NCBI GenBank assembly: GCA_031278315.1
Contig: JAITKS010000163.1
Location: 1 to 17,621, forward strand
DNA length: 17,621 nucleotides
DNA from: Planctomycetaceae bacterium
Lineage (GTDB): Bacteria > Planctomycetota > Planctomycetia > Pirellulales > Thermoguttaceae
Direction of reading: 5' to 3'
Shown: one piece after another, positions 8,316-16,118 of the stretch
Layout of the letters: each line of letters begins with the position of its first letter
How positions within the stretch are numbered: position 1 is the first letter of the stretch
The notes under the pieces: model-generated
What the model saw: the letters and a program-made list of their open reading frames with translations, nothing else
What the model was told of the DNA's origin: nothing
The model's database searches: none
Program-made: the position numbers and the translations under genes

Positions 8316-8434
8316 GTAATACATCAGTTGAATTTTTGTAAAATACGAAACAAAAAAAAACTAAATACACGAAAATTACTTAAAAAAACCTTTTGTGTGT
8401 TTCGTATTTCAAAAAATTATCGGCGTATGTATAA
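8316..8434. repeat. Terminal-inverted-repeat element after guaA, with inner hairpin
   Basis: The left end GTAATACATCAGTTGAATTTT starts at 8316. Inside, AAATACGAAACA (8341-8352) and TGTTTCGTATTT (8398-8409) form a perfect 12-bp inverted repeat. The inner sequence carries ACACGAAA phrases also seen at 9539-9555 and 11850-11873. The right end (about 8410-8434) is only a degraded inverse of the left. It lies where a guaA transcription terminator would be expected and could serve as one in either direction, but has no clean T-tract next to a GC stem. Confidence 0.5.
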
Positions 8435-8547
8435 TGTATTTTATTAAATAGTTAGATTTGACGAATTTATTGTAAATTTCGTGAAAATAATAACTAATAA
8501 CAAACAAACAACTAACAACTAACAATTCAAAAAAAAGGAGATTAAAA

Positions 8548-9480
8548 ATGAAAAGTACAAAATCAATATTTTTTGTAACAACAATTATGATATGTGTAGT
8601 TTGGTCTTTTTTTGCGGTGCCGGTTTTTGCCGACGACAATAAAATAGAAAAACTATCAGAATACATGCGTATTTCAACGCAAGAAGGAAAAATTTATCCG
8701 ATTTCTTTCGATGTACCAATCGTAAAATTTAAAAATAAAAAAAATGGTGTTGAAGTTACTCTAATAGGTGCTATTCATATCGCCGACAAAAAATATTACG
8801 AAGAACTTAATGAAGAATTCAAAAAATATGAATCAGTCTTGTTTGAAGCTGTTATCGATACTAGCAAGAACAAAAATAAAAACAAAAAAAACATTATCGA
8901 TAAAAAAGATATAAAAGATATTTTCGAACAAAAAAACAAAAAACCTAATAATGAATTTATAACCGAAATTCTAGATTTAACTCATCAAATGGATCATATT
9001 AATTATCTAGCCGATAATATGGTTCACGCTGATTTGACTTTGGATGAGTTTATACGGCGTGAATTGGCTCGTGAAGATATTTTTATATCTTTTATTATTA
9101 ACAGCTTGTCAGGAATGAAAGAAGATAATTTGTCAAACGCGTTAGATTTACAAGGACGTTTAATCGGTTCATTATTAGCGTCGAATCCTGCACTTTCATT
9201 AAAACGAAATATAGCAAGAATGTTTACAAGTGAAATATTAACTGATTTAAGTTTACCTAAAGAAGGTTCTGTAATAATAACAGAACGAAACGCCGCAGCG
9301 TTGAAAGTATTAAGAAAAGAAATCAAAAAAGGTACAAAAAAAATTGCAATTTTCTACGGTTGCGCACATCTGCCTGAATTCGCAGCCTCATTGAAAAAAG
9401 ATTTCAAAATGGAAAAAATAGAAACAAAATGGATCACCGCATGGAACTTAACAAAAAAGAAATCAAAAGAAAAGAAATAA
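8548..9480 (+). CDS. Exported TraB/GumN (PrgY/TIKI-like) family protein
   Basis: This 310-residue protein has a signal peptide (about 1-28, cleavage after VFA). A TraB-type segment follows at about 71-101: TLIGAIHIADKKYYEEL, then a glutamate in LFEAV. Near the C-terminus (about 266-282) is IAIFYGCAHLPEFAASL, matching the family's second conserved G-x-x-H. The family includes the TIKI metalloproteases and the PrgY pheromone-shutdown protein. The two conserved His-containing motifs are visible, but whether this protein is a protease is unproven. Unusual is a Lys/Asn-rich stretch (about 105-136) inserted after the first motif. The start is well supported: AAGGAG at 8535-8540, seven bases before the ATG, one of the few strong ribosome binding sites here. 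The gene stands alone, with repeat elements on both sides. Confidence 0.8.
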   Translation: MKSTKSIFFVTTIMICVVWSFFAVPVFADDNKIEKLSEYMRISTQEGKIYPISFDVPIVKFKNKKNGVEVTLIGAIHIADKKYYEELNEEFKKYESVLFEAVIDTSKNKNKNKKNIIDKKDIKDIFEQKNKKPNNEFITEILDLTHQMDHINYLADNMVHADLTLDEFIRRELAREDIFISFIINSLSGMKEDNLSNALDLQGRLIGSLLASNPALSLKRNIARMFTSEILTDLSLPKEGSVIITERNAAALKVLRKEIKKGTKKIAIFYGCAHLPEFAASLKKDFKMEKIETKWITAWNLTKKKSKEKK

Positions 9481-9489
9481 TACAGAAAG

Positions 9490-9746
9490 GTAATATATCA
9501 GTGGAATAATTGTTTTTCAATTTTTTGTAATTTTTAAACACGAAATACACGAAAAAGAGCTAAATATCAAGAAGTCCCGCTAGGGACGACACTTTATAGA
9601 GATATGAGATATGGGTAAAATCTAAAATAACCAAACCACTTAATAAAGTGTCGTCCCTGCGGGACTTGATAGGTAGGTGATTGATAAGCCGTTTCAAATT
9701 TATAACTCAAAAAAGTTGAAAACAAAAAATTTCACTGATATATTAC
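9490..9746. repeat. Composite repeat element: well-preserved terminal inverted repeats around an inverted REP-like pair
   Basis: The left end GTAATATATCAGTGGAAT (9490) and the right end ATTTCACTGATATATTAC (to 9746) are near-perfect inverse copies. Weaker similarity continues inward for about 40 bases on each side. Nested within are AAGTCCCGCTAGGGACGACA at 9572-9591 and its inverse TGTCGTCCCTGCGGGACTT at 9649-9667. Each is itself a small palindrome (GTCCC/GGGAC). Total length is about 257 bp, with no coding capacity, so the form is that of a MITE carrying a BIME. It begins 10 bases after the TraB-like gene's stop codon. Confidence 0.75.
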
Positions 9747-9878
9747 TTTGATTTTATTTTTCCGTTAATTCTTTTTTATCTCAAAGATTCAAATTGATAA
9801 ATGCGGATTGCCTATAATTTCTAAGCTCAAATTGATCTTGACCAATACCGCTAAACTTATTACAATGCTGCCCGCGTT

Positions 9879-9918
9879 ACGGATTGTATCCGTTTTTTAC
9901 GGATTGTATCCGTTTTTT
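9879..9918. terminator. Directly duplicated mini-hairpin with T-tract
   Basis: ACGGATTGTATCCGTTTTTT occurs twice back to back (9879-9898 and 9899-9918). Each copy is a 6-bp stem (ACGGAT/ATCCGT) with a 3-base loop followed by six T, the form of a small intrinsic terminator reading on the plus strand. No gene ends close by on that strand (the TraB-like stop is about 400 bases upstream), so the role is uncertain. Confidence 0.4.
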
Positions 9919-10236
9919 AAAAGTCCGATAAAACTCGTTGGAAGTATTTTTCGGATCAATAATTTTTTTGAAATTCGTCAAGAGCATACACATCGTATCA
10001 TTCGTAATATCATTCGTATTATGAATTTCGATGTCACAAAAACTATTCATTACAAATGCCTGATTTCAATTCGATAATCCGGCAGCCAAAATCGAAAATT
10101 AAATCGAGAACAACTTAAAACTATAACCAATATAGATAACAAAATTGATTCCGATTTTACGATTACAATCGCAGCTCCAAAATGATGAATTTCTTTAACA
10201 ACTTTCACTAAACCTAAACCTTAAAACAAAATTAAC

Positions 10237-11745
10237 ATGACTTTCACAAATAAAAAAACTTGTACAAATCAATTTGCCGCTGACAATTTTTATTTCCTGC
10301 CGCTTTCCGCTTTTCAATTCGGAATATTTTTTTTAGCGGTAACAATAATTTGCGGCAGTAATATAGTAAATGCCCAGTCTAACCCGATGCGTTCTAATAC
10401 ACCATCGGCAGCATCCGCACCCAATGCGGCAGCAGGATCAAATACAATATCATCAACGACAAATCAACAAAGTAATCAGACTTTAGATAAAGAAATTCAA
10501 GAAGCGTATGATAAAGCGACAGCTGCATTCAAAGAATCGAAATTTGACGAAGCACTCGATATCTTAAAAACGATATATGCAAAACGTCCTGAAACGACGC
10601 CTCCGCGAATTTTAATGGCTAGCATGTTCGCTCAAGCAAAACTCGGCGAAGCTGTACGTGCTGCTCTCGAAATGGGAACCGAAGAAACTCCCAACGATCC
10701 AGAGGCATATCTTTTACTCGGCGAAATTGCATTGCGTCAAGGTAACCTTACAGCAACAGATTTATTATTGCGGAAAGCAGCCGAAACTGTTAACGGCTAT
10801 TCGGCTAACATAACCCGCAAAAAGAATCTAACTATTTCGACATTGCGATTATATTCCACCTTGTACGAAGTACGGCGGCGCTGGGAACAAATGGAACAAT
10901 GCATCGACCAATTAATTCAACAAGAAGGTCAAAATGCAACTTTATTGCGCCGAAAAGGAATAGCAATATTTAATCTAAAACGAGACGACGAAGCAAAAAA
11001 GATTTTCCTACAAGCCGACCAACTCGATCAAACCAATAAAGGAACAGACCCTAAAGGAACAGAATCTAAAGGACTTCCCGCCGACGCAGCAATGTCGCAA
11101 CTTTACTTGACACGCGGCGATAAAGATACAGCAAGAAAATATCTTGAAGCAGCATTAGCAACATATCCAAAATCAAAAGATGTGTTAATTCTGACTGTCC
11201 AAATGCGGATAAACGACGACAAATTAGAAGAAGCAATGCCGATAGCTCAAAAATTATTAGCCGAAGACCCAACATCAGCTCCAGCTAGAAGATTGTGCGC
11301 AACTGTAGCTCTGTATTTGCAAAATTATACTTTAGCAGAAGATTTATTTCAGAACTTGTTATTAGAATCGCCGTCTGACGCACAAGCTCAAAATGGTTTG
11401 GCTTTAGCACTATGCGAACAAGATAAAAATCCAGAAAAACTAAAACGCGCTCTTGAATACGCTGTTGATAATGTTCGTAAAAATCAAAACAACGGCGAAT
11501 TTTGGGGAACACTAGGATGGATTCAATACAAATTAAATAACCTAAACGATGCCGAAAATTCATTGAGACGAGCAGCCTCAACAGGTTCAATAAATGCAGC
11601 AACAGCATACTATACCGCAAAACTCGCAATGAAAAATAACAAAAACGACGATGCAAAACAATTCCTGACCCTTGCACTTAAAGGCGATCATCAATTTGCT
11701 AAACGCCGCGAAGCTGCAAAACTACTAAACGAATTGACAAAATAA
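10237..11745 (+). CDS. Exported tetratricopeptide repeat protein
   Basis: This 502-residue protein has an N-terminal hydrophobic export signal (about residues 24-46, probable cleavage after VNA). A Ser/Asn/Ala/Gln linker follows (47-82). Then come alpha-helical TPR-type repeats to the C-terminus. Recognisable units include EAYDKATAAFKESKFDEALD, AYLLLGEIALRQGNL, LLRRKGIAIFNLKRDDEAKK, ARRLCATVALYLQNYTLAED and EFWGTLGWIQYKLNNLNDAE, with the usual small residues at fixed positions and roughly 34-residue spacing. TPR arrays are protein-protein scaffolds; no catalytic domain is attached. If exported as the signal suggests, it acts in the periplasm or is anchored by an uncleaved helix. No clear Shine-Dalgarno precedes the ATG. 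The gene is isolated: a repeat element begins nine bases after the stop and a long AT-rich gap lies upstream. Confidence 0.88.
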   Translation: MTFTNKKTCTNQFAADNFYFLPLSAFQFGIFFLAVTIICGSNIVNAQSNPMRSNTPSAASAPNAAAGSNTISSTTNQQSNQTLDKEIQEAYDKATAAFKESKFDEALDILKTIYAKRPETTPPRILMASMFAQAKLGEAVRAALEMGTEETPNDPEAYLLLGEIALRQGNLTATDLLLRKAAETVNGYSANITRKKNLTISTLRLYSTLYEVRRRWEQMEQCIDQLIQQEGQNATLLRRKGIAIFNLKRDDEAKKIFLQADQLDQTNKGTDPKGTESKGLPADAAMSQLYLTRGDKDTARKYLEAALATYPKSKDVLILTVQMRINDDKLEEAMPIAQKLLAEDPTSAPARRLCATVALYLQNYTLAEDLFQNLLLESPSDAQAQNGLALALCEQDKNPEKLKRALEYAVDNVRKNQNNGEFWGTLGWIQYKLNNLNDAENSLRRAASTGSINAATAYYTAKLAMKNNKNDDAKQFLTLALKGDHQFAKRREAAKLLNELTK

Positions 11746-11753
11746 AAAAAAGA

Positions 11754-11960
11754 ATAATAAATCAGCGGAATTTTTGGCTCTCACTTTTTTGAGGTTATGA
11801 ATTTTAAAATTAACCTCATTTTGTCACCTAATTTTTTTGAGATTACGAAACACACGAAATAACAAATACACGAAAAATTTTATTTCATATTTTTTGTCTA
11901 TTTCGTTTTTTCGTGAATTTCGTATCTCAAAAAAAAACAAAAATTTCACTGATATATTAC
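11754..11960. repeat. Terminal-inverted-repeat element after the TPR gene
   Basis: The left end (11754-11776, TAATAAATCAGCGGAATTTTT) and the right end (about 11936-11960, AAAATTTCACTGATATATTAC) are inverse copies of the window's repeat family. Inside are TGAGGTTA/TAACCTCA and a long imperfect hairpin. In that hairpin TTTTTTGAGATTACGAAA (from about 11832) pairs with the inverse TTTCGTATCTCAAAAAA (to about 11937), with ACGAAA phrases along both arms. No coding capacity. It begins nine bases after the TPR gene stop. There is no GC-rich REP pair in this copy. Confidence 0.65.
11790..11823 (+). terminator. Candidate terminator of the TPR gene
   Basis: TGAGGTTA (11790-11797) pairs perfectly with TAACCTCA (11811-11818), followed by TTTTG. 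The loop contains the palindrome ATTTTAAAAT. It lies 45 bases after the TPR stop codon, within the repeat element. The stem is AT-leaning and the T-run short, so termination strength is doubtful. Confidence 0.4.
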
Positions 11961-12232
11961 TTATTGTTCGGAATTATTATATTCTGATAGTTATTCGATT
12001 GATGATTATTTGTGTTGCGATTATGCAATAAGGTAGGCGGCGTTTCGTTGAAATTCCGTACCAACACAGTATGTACCAATTATCGTTGTGAATTTAATTC
12101 ATGACGGCAGCCGAAATATCGTTCCGGTCTATTGCAGTCTTTCGGCGGAATGTCGTCAACTCCTTGAATTATCAATCACTTAAACCGCTAACCTTTTATT
12201 GAATGGTGTAAACAGTTACGATTTTTCTTTTA
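11961..12232. other. Gap after the cobalamin operon, no gene seen
   Basis: Nothing coding is supported. Around 12031-12060 the phrase GGTAGGCGGCGTTTCG resembles GGTAAGCGGTATTTCG in the hairpin between cobA and cbiX (16114-16129), suggesting a small shared repeat. Several GCCGAAAT / TTTCGGCGG phrases follow at 12110-12155. I see no clear terminator for the minus-strand operon. Confidence 0.4.
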
Positions 12233-12490
12233 TCAATCTTGACGGACTAATGCTTTCAGTTTGGCAATAATTGTATCATAACCATTTAATTCATGCGGAA
12301 TAGGGCATTTTGTACAATTTTTAATTTTCTTTGTTTTACCGACATACTCAAAATGTCCGCCGCATTGATCGCCCAAAAAATAAAGCGGACAATAACAAAA
12401 CAAACAATTAAACGTTTCCGTGTCAACTCCTTGATGACACGGAAAATACATACATTCCGTATTTCTAAAAAATTTGTAACTATTTTTCAT
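12233..12490 (-). CDS. Cysteine-rich small metal-binding-type protein of cobalamin clusters
   Basis: This 85-residue protein has eight cysteines at 13, 18, 29, 32, 34, 43, 59 and 62, plus histidines at 19, 46 and 66. They form the patterns ECMYFPCH, FNCLFCYCPLY, DQCGG and NCTKCPIPH. This is the 'cysteine-rich small domain' (zf-like, Pfam PF04071 as I recall it), known from genomic neighbourhoods and fusions in cobalamin synthesis but, to my knowledge, without an established function. The ATG overlaps the stop of cbiC by 4 bases (ATGA), so it is translationally coupled as the last gene of the operon. A role in handling cobalt or another metal for the pathway is a reasonable inference from context and ligands, not shown by the sequence. 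The dense Cys pattern could also hold an iron-sulphur cluster. Confidence 0.85.
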   Translation of the reverse strand: MKNSYKFFRNTECMYFPCHQGVDTETFNCLFCYCPLYFLGDQCGGHFEYVGKTKKIKNCTKCPIPHELNGYDTIIAKLKALVRQD

Positions 12491-13146
12491 GGTTCGGTAT
12501 TTTCTTTGAGTTTTATTGTTTCATATAAAATGGCGTTGATAATAGCGGCAGCGACATTGCTTCCGCCTTTCCTGCCGCGTGAAACAATAAATGGAATATT
12601 AAGTTCCATAATCAATTCCTTGGATTCCGCAACATTGACAAAACCAACTGGAACTCCAATAATAAGACACGGTTTGCAATATCCCTGCATAATCATTTCG
12701 TACAATTTAATGAGTGCGGTTGGTGCATTGCCGATAGCAAACAGGATTGGAGCCGAAACATTTTGAACTGCAAATTCCATTGCTGCGGCGGAACGGGTTG
12801 TTTCATTAATTTTAGCCCGTTCCAATACTTCGGGGGAATCAATAAAACAGTGAACCGAACTTTTTAATTGTTCAAGACCTTTCTTATTAATACCGGCTTT
12901 CACCATCTGCGTATCAGTTACAATATTAACTCCCTGTTTCAGAATATTGACTGTTTTTTCCATCACATCTTCCGAAAAAACAAGGTTTTCAAGATAATCA
13001 AAATCCGCTGTTGTATGAATCACCCGTTGAATTATCGGTGCATTATTACCAAGCGGTTGTTTCTCTTTCAGTAATCCGGCGATGATTTCAAAACTCTTTT
13101 TTTCGATCTCAACAGGATTTGTGATAAATCTTTTGTTATTATTCAT
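12487..13146 (-). CDS. cbiC: Cobalt-precorrin-8 / precorrin-8X methylmutase
   Basis: CbiC moves the methyl group from C-11 to C-12 of the corrin ring, giving (cobalt-)hydrogenobyrinate. The 219-residue length is typical. H44 in RVIHTTADFDY corresponds to the catalytic histidine of CobH/CbiC. Further family signatures are GNAPTAL (139-145), GVPVGFVNVAESKE (164-177) and SRGRKGGSNVAAA near the C-terminus. The ATG overlaps the end of cbiA by four bases, and its own stop overlaps the start of the Cys-rich gene, so translation is probably coupled at both ends. No independent strong ribosome binding site is seen. I use cbiC rather than cobH because the neighbours (cbiX, cbiET) indicate the early-cobalt route. 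Confidence 0.95.
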   Translation of the reverse strand: MNNNKRFITNPVEIEKKSFEIIAGLLKEKQPLGNNAPIIQRVIHTTADFDYLENLVFSEDVMEKTVNILKQGVNIVTDTQMVKAGINKKGLEQLKSSVHCFIDSPEVLERAKINETTRSAAAMEFAVQNVSAPILFAIGNAPTALIKLYEMIMQGYCKPCLIIGVPVGFVNVAESKELIMELNIPFIVSRGRKGGSNVAAAIINAILYETIKLKENTEP

Positions 13147-14519
13147 TTTTGTTGTAATTTATTTTTGTACTGAAAACATGTTTTGATCAATCCTTCGGCA
13201 AGTTTTTTGTTACCGAAAAAGTGAATATGAGGATAACCGGCAAAAATATTTTTCGCTGCAACAATACAGGGATAAGAATTTTCGCTGCTCAATTTTGTTG
13301 CAGTAAAAACATTGCCTTCATCATTACTTTGGGAATAATGAAAGGAATGAGCGTTAATTGTATCACCTTGAGAACAAAGCATCGTATCGTGATTCGCCGT
13401 CAATTTAACGTAGCCAAAATTCTGAAGACGATTGGTCATAACGGCATTTCCGGCAATGATTCCGAGCATCGAATATCGTACACCTTGAATATCAGTCAGA
13501 CTTTCTTGCAAATACATAAAACCGCCGCATTCTGCGTAAATGGGTAATCCAAGTTGATATTTCCGGCGAATACTTTCTTTGAGATCGCAATTCTTTTCCA
13601 GATGTGCCGCATAAAGTTCCGGGTAACCGCCCCAAAACAGAAGCCCGTCGGCATTATCCGGTATTGTGCGGTCATGTAATGGAGAAAAATAATGTAACTC
13701 CGCTCCCAAGTTCTTAAAAAGTTGATGATTATCTTCATAATGAAAACAAAAAGCTTCGTCGTAAGCCGCATAAAGTTTGACAGAATAATTTTGTTTCTGA
13801 AAATTAGAACAAGTTTCAAAAATTGATTCCGTTTCGTTAAGTTCTTTGGCATCCGCCGCCAATTCGAGAAGTGTATCAAAACAGATTGATTTTTCGGCGT
13901 TTTCGGCAAGTATTGCAATTTTGTTTTGAATATCTGAAATTTCGTTTGCCGTCAACAATCCCAGATGCCGTGATTCAATAGAAACCTCCGGTATTTCCGG
14001 CATAAAACCAATCACGCGGATTCCAACCTTGCTCTCAATCATTTTCTTATAAAAAGGATACGCTGCCGAAGCAGTTCGATTGAGAATAATCGCAACAATA
14101 TTATTCTTTTCAAATTCCAGAAAACCTTTGATTTCCGCACACAAAGACAGGGATTTTCCTTTTACGTTCACAATCAATACAACAGGTGTATTTGTAATTT
14201 GTGACAAATAATTAGTTGAAGCATTGCCTGTATCGCCAATTCCGTCGTAAAGTCCCATGACACCTTCGATGACGGCAATATCACAGGTTTGCGTATGTAA
14301 CCGCAAAGAATAATGTACACCATTTTCATTCATAAGAACGGAATCAAGATTATATGTTTCCGTTTGTGCTGCTTTTGTGAGAAACATCGGGTCAATATAA
14401 TCTGGTCCGCATTTAAATGAAACGGTTTTTTTATTTCGTTGTTTCAGTACGGAAAGTATGGCGCAGGTGATCATTGTTTTACCGCATCCGCTTCCGGTTC
14501 CTGCAATCATGATTCGCAT
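13143..14519 (-). CDS. cbiA: Cobyrinic acid a,c-diamide synthase
   Basis: CbiA uses ATP and glutamine to amidate the a and c side chains of cobyrinate. The 458 residues are the usual size. The N-terminal synthetase domain begins with the nucleotide-binding loop AGTGSGCGKT (6-15) and has CGPDYIDP (37-44) and EGVMGLYDG. The C-terminal glutaminase-like domain has the nucleophile C331 in YAECGGFMYL, HSFHYS (391-396) and the expected terminal histidine in GYPHIHFFGN (H431/H433). All motifs look intact. GGAGGG lies five bases upstream of the ATG, inside the end of cbiET, which it overlaps by 13 bases. A second ATG at codon 4 is a weaker alternative. The cobB name (hydrogenobyrinate-using enzyme) cannot be excluded by sequence alone; context favours cbiA. 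Confidence 0.95.
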   Translation of the reverse strand: MRIMIAGTGSGCGKTMITCAILSVLKQRNKKTVSFKCGPDYIDPMFLTKAAQTETYNLDSVLMNENGVHYSLRLHTQTCDIAVIEGVMGLYDGIGDTGNASTNYLSQITNTPVVLIVNVKGKSLSLCAEIKGFLEFEKNNIVAIILNRTASAAYPFYKKMIESKVGIRVIGFMPEIPEVSIESRHLGLLTANEISDIQNKIAILAENAEKSICFDTLLELAADAKELNETESIFETCSNFQKQNYSVKLYAAYDEAFCFHYEDNHQLFKNLGAELHYFSPLHDRTIPDNADGLLFWGGYPELYAAHLEKNCDLKESIRRKYQLGLPIYAECGGFMYLQESLTDIQGVRYSMLGIIAGNAVMTNRLQNFGYVKLTANHDTMLCSQGDTINAHSFHYSQSNDEGNVFTATKLSSENSYPCIVAAKNIFAGYPHIHFFGNKKLAEGLIKTCFQYKNKLQQK

Positions 14520-15709
14520 GATTCCCTCCGTGTTCCTGTAACAATATAAACAGGATTTTGAGCCGTCATCATATCATAATTGCCGATTTTTTTTGACTTG
14601 GCAATATTGACACAAATTGTTTCCGTTTCCATTAATCCCAATGACGAATAAGCGTTAAGAATTTGATTCAAACTTTGTAAGGAAATGACATTGGCAACAA
14701 TTTTGATTTTGGGATTCATTTCAACCAATGCTTTAATAATTGCATCAATATTCCCAGAACTTCCTCCGATAAACGCTTTATCGGGAACGGGAAGCTCTGC
14801 AAAATATTCGGGAGCCGAAGTTTTGATAACAATAATATTGAAGGCTCCATGTTTAATTCTATTTTGTTCAATTAATTCAAGAGCCGCATCATTTTTTTCA
14901 ATTGCGTAAACGGTGCCTTCAAACGCACAACGTGCCATTTCGACGGACATGGAACCGGTTCCTGCTCCAATATCGTACAAAATATCTTTCGGCTGTATTG
15001 CGAGTTTTCTAATGGACTGACATCGTATTTCTTCTTTAGTCATCGGAACATGACCGCGAATAAAATCATCATCACGAATTGGTACAGACGGAATCCGTGC
15101 CGATTCATTTTCGATGTACATCACCGATAAATCATCAAAAGTCCTCTCTTTCAAAGTTACCGGTGTTCCCGTAACAATTTTTTCATCGGAACCGGACAAT
15201 TTTTCACCGATCTGAATTTTTACATCAGTTAAACCGTTTTCGTACAAAATTCTGCATAAATCATGGGCTTTGTATTTTCCGCCGGTCAATACAAAGATTT
15301 TTCTATGATAAGCGGTCAAGGATACAATTCGTTCTTCCCGTCCATGTACACTAATTAACAGCGCATCGTCATAAGGAACGGAAATTTTTGCACTAAAATA
15401 TTGAATACTGCTTATACCGTTGATCAATTCGATTTCGTACAAATTTGAAAATTCTTGTACAAGTTTTCGTGTAATACTGAAAAAACAACAATCGCCGCCG
15501 ACAAGAACTGCTGTTGTTGTTGCTGCCGAACGCGGACAATTCAATTGCTGCATCAATCCGGTCAAATCAACATATTCAACCGACGGATCATTTTTAAAAA
15601 ACCGTGAAAGACTTAGAACTTTATCAGCAGACCGAATAATATCAGCTGCCTTTTTTGTCCGAAAATCTTCATGACCGACACCCAAACCAATAATAAATAA
15701 TTTTTTCAT
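14507..15709 (-). CDS. cbiET: Fused precorrin-6Y / cobalt-precorrin-7 methylase and cobalt-precorrin-6B decarboxylating methylase (CbiE-CbiT)
   Basis: This 400-residue fusion has a CbiE-type tetrapyrrole methylase (about 1-205; IIGLGVGHED at the start, then VLVGGDCCFFS at 68-78). A CbiT Rossmann methyltransferase follows (about 215-400), starting at RGHVPMTKEEIR with the AdoMet loop DIGAGTGSMSVE at 246-257. CbiE methylates C-5; CbiT methylates C-15 and decarboxylates the acetate side chain. The fusion equals CobL in the aerobic route, but here it sits with CbiX. The methylase loop reads GGDCCFF where GDPxF-type sequences are common, a mild departure. It starts 6 bases after cbiX, with AAGGAA at the end of cbiX as ribosome binding site, and overlaps cbiA by 13 bases. 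Confidence 0.93.
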   Translation of the reverse strand: MKKLFIIGLGVGHEDFRTKKAADIIRSADKVLSLSRFFKNDPSVEYVDLTGLMQQLNCPRSAATTTAVLVGGDCCFFSITRKLVQEFSNLYEIELINGISSIQYFSAKISVPYDDALLISVHGREERIVSLTAYHRKIFVLTGGKYKAHDLCRILYENGLTDVKIQIGEKLSGSDEKIVTGTPVTLKERTFDDLSVMYIENESARIPSVPIRDDDFIRGHVPMTKEEIRCQSIRKLAIQPKDILYDIGAGTGSMSVEMARCAFEGTVYAIEKNDAALELIEQNRIKHGAFNIIVIKTSAPEYFAELPVPDKAFIGGSSGNIDAIIKALVEMNPKIKIVANVISLQSLNQILNAYSSLGLMETETICVNIAKSKKIGNYDMMTAQNPVYIVTGTRRESCES

Positions 15710-15715
15710 CAGAAA

Positions 15716-16072
15716 TTATTCCTTAATACGATCCGTCAAAATATCGGCAAGCCGTTGATCAATACCCAATGATTTACCCATAATCACTTTAACATCAGGA
15801 TAATGTAACAGACATTGGTTAATCATATTGGGAATATCTTCTTTCAGATGAATCCCGGAAAAAAGGAAATAAGGAACAACTTTTATTTCCGAAACGTTTT
15901 TTTCAACAAGTGCGGCGATTCCTTTTTCCAGTGTTTTATCGCTGAACTCCATAAAGGCGTATTCTATACAAAATTCCGGTATTTTGGGTTTCACCATATT
16001 TAAAAGTGAAATTAGTATTTCCTCTGTTTCCTTAATTCGGCTTCCGTGAGCCACAACTAAAATACCTTTCAT
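15716..16072 (-). CDS. cbiX: Short-type sirohydrochlorin cobaltochelatase
   Basis: CbiX inserts cobalt into sirohydrochlorin, committing the ring to B12. The 118-residue length is that of the small, single-domain CbiX(S) type, which works as a homodimer. Metal-site histidines are H9 in VVAHGSR and H75 in GIHLKEDIP, with the acidic MEFSDKTLEKGI (41-52) as in the family. No C-terminal His-rich tail is present. AAAGGA stands close upstream of the ATG. cobA lies 98 bases upstream, with a perfect inverted repeat in the gap, and cbiET follows after 6 bases. A ferrochelatase role (SirB, for sirohaem) is possible for this fold; the operon favours cobalt. Confidence 0.92.
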   Translation of the reverse strand: MKGILVVAHGSRIKETEEILISLLNMVKPKIPEFCIEYAFMEFSDKTLEKGIAALVEKNVSEIKVVPYFLFSGIHLKEDIPNMINQCLLHYPDVKVIMGKSLGIDQRLADILTDRIKE

Positions 16073-16118
16073 TTTTGTTTTCCTTTCTTTATTATTGTAA
16101 TTTTATAATTCAGGGTAA

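Larger units (their letters stand above)
9481..10236. other. Long gap between the TraB-like and TPR genes
   Basis: Contains the composite repeat at 9490-9746 and the duplicated hairpin at 9879-9918. The stretch from about 9800 to 10080 has an open frame of 89 codons (9808-10077) encoding a hydrophobic and basic sequence with no motif. It has no ribosome binding site, and I do not support it as a gene. It may be decayed sequence. About 10081-10236 must hold the TPR gene's promoter, which I cannot identify. Confidence 0.5.

Noticed and set aside
9808..10077. 89-codon plus-strand frame
   Set aside because: It spans the duplicated hairpin with T-tracts, has no ribosome binding site and no motif. 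Most likely chance or decayed sequence.
12293..12766. 157-codon plus-strand frame opposite cbiC and the Cys-rich gene
   Set aside because: Antisense to two well-supported genes with conserved motifs; its own translation shows no domain.
13496..13918. 140-codon minus-strand frame within cbiA
   Set aside because: Overlaps cbiA in another frame; cbiA has all catalytic motifs across this region, so this is not a frameshifted piece.
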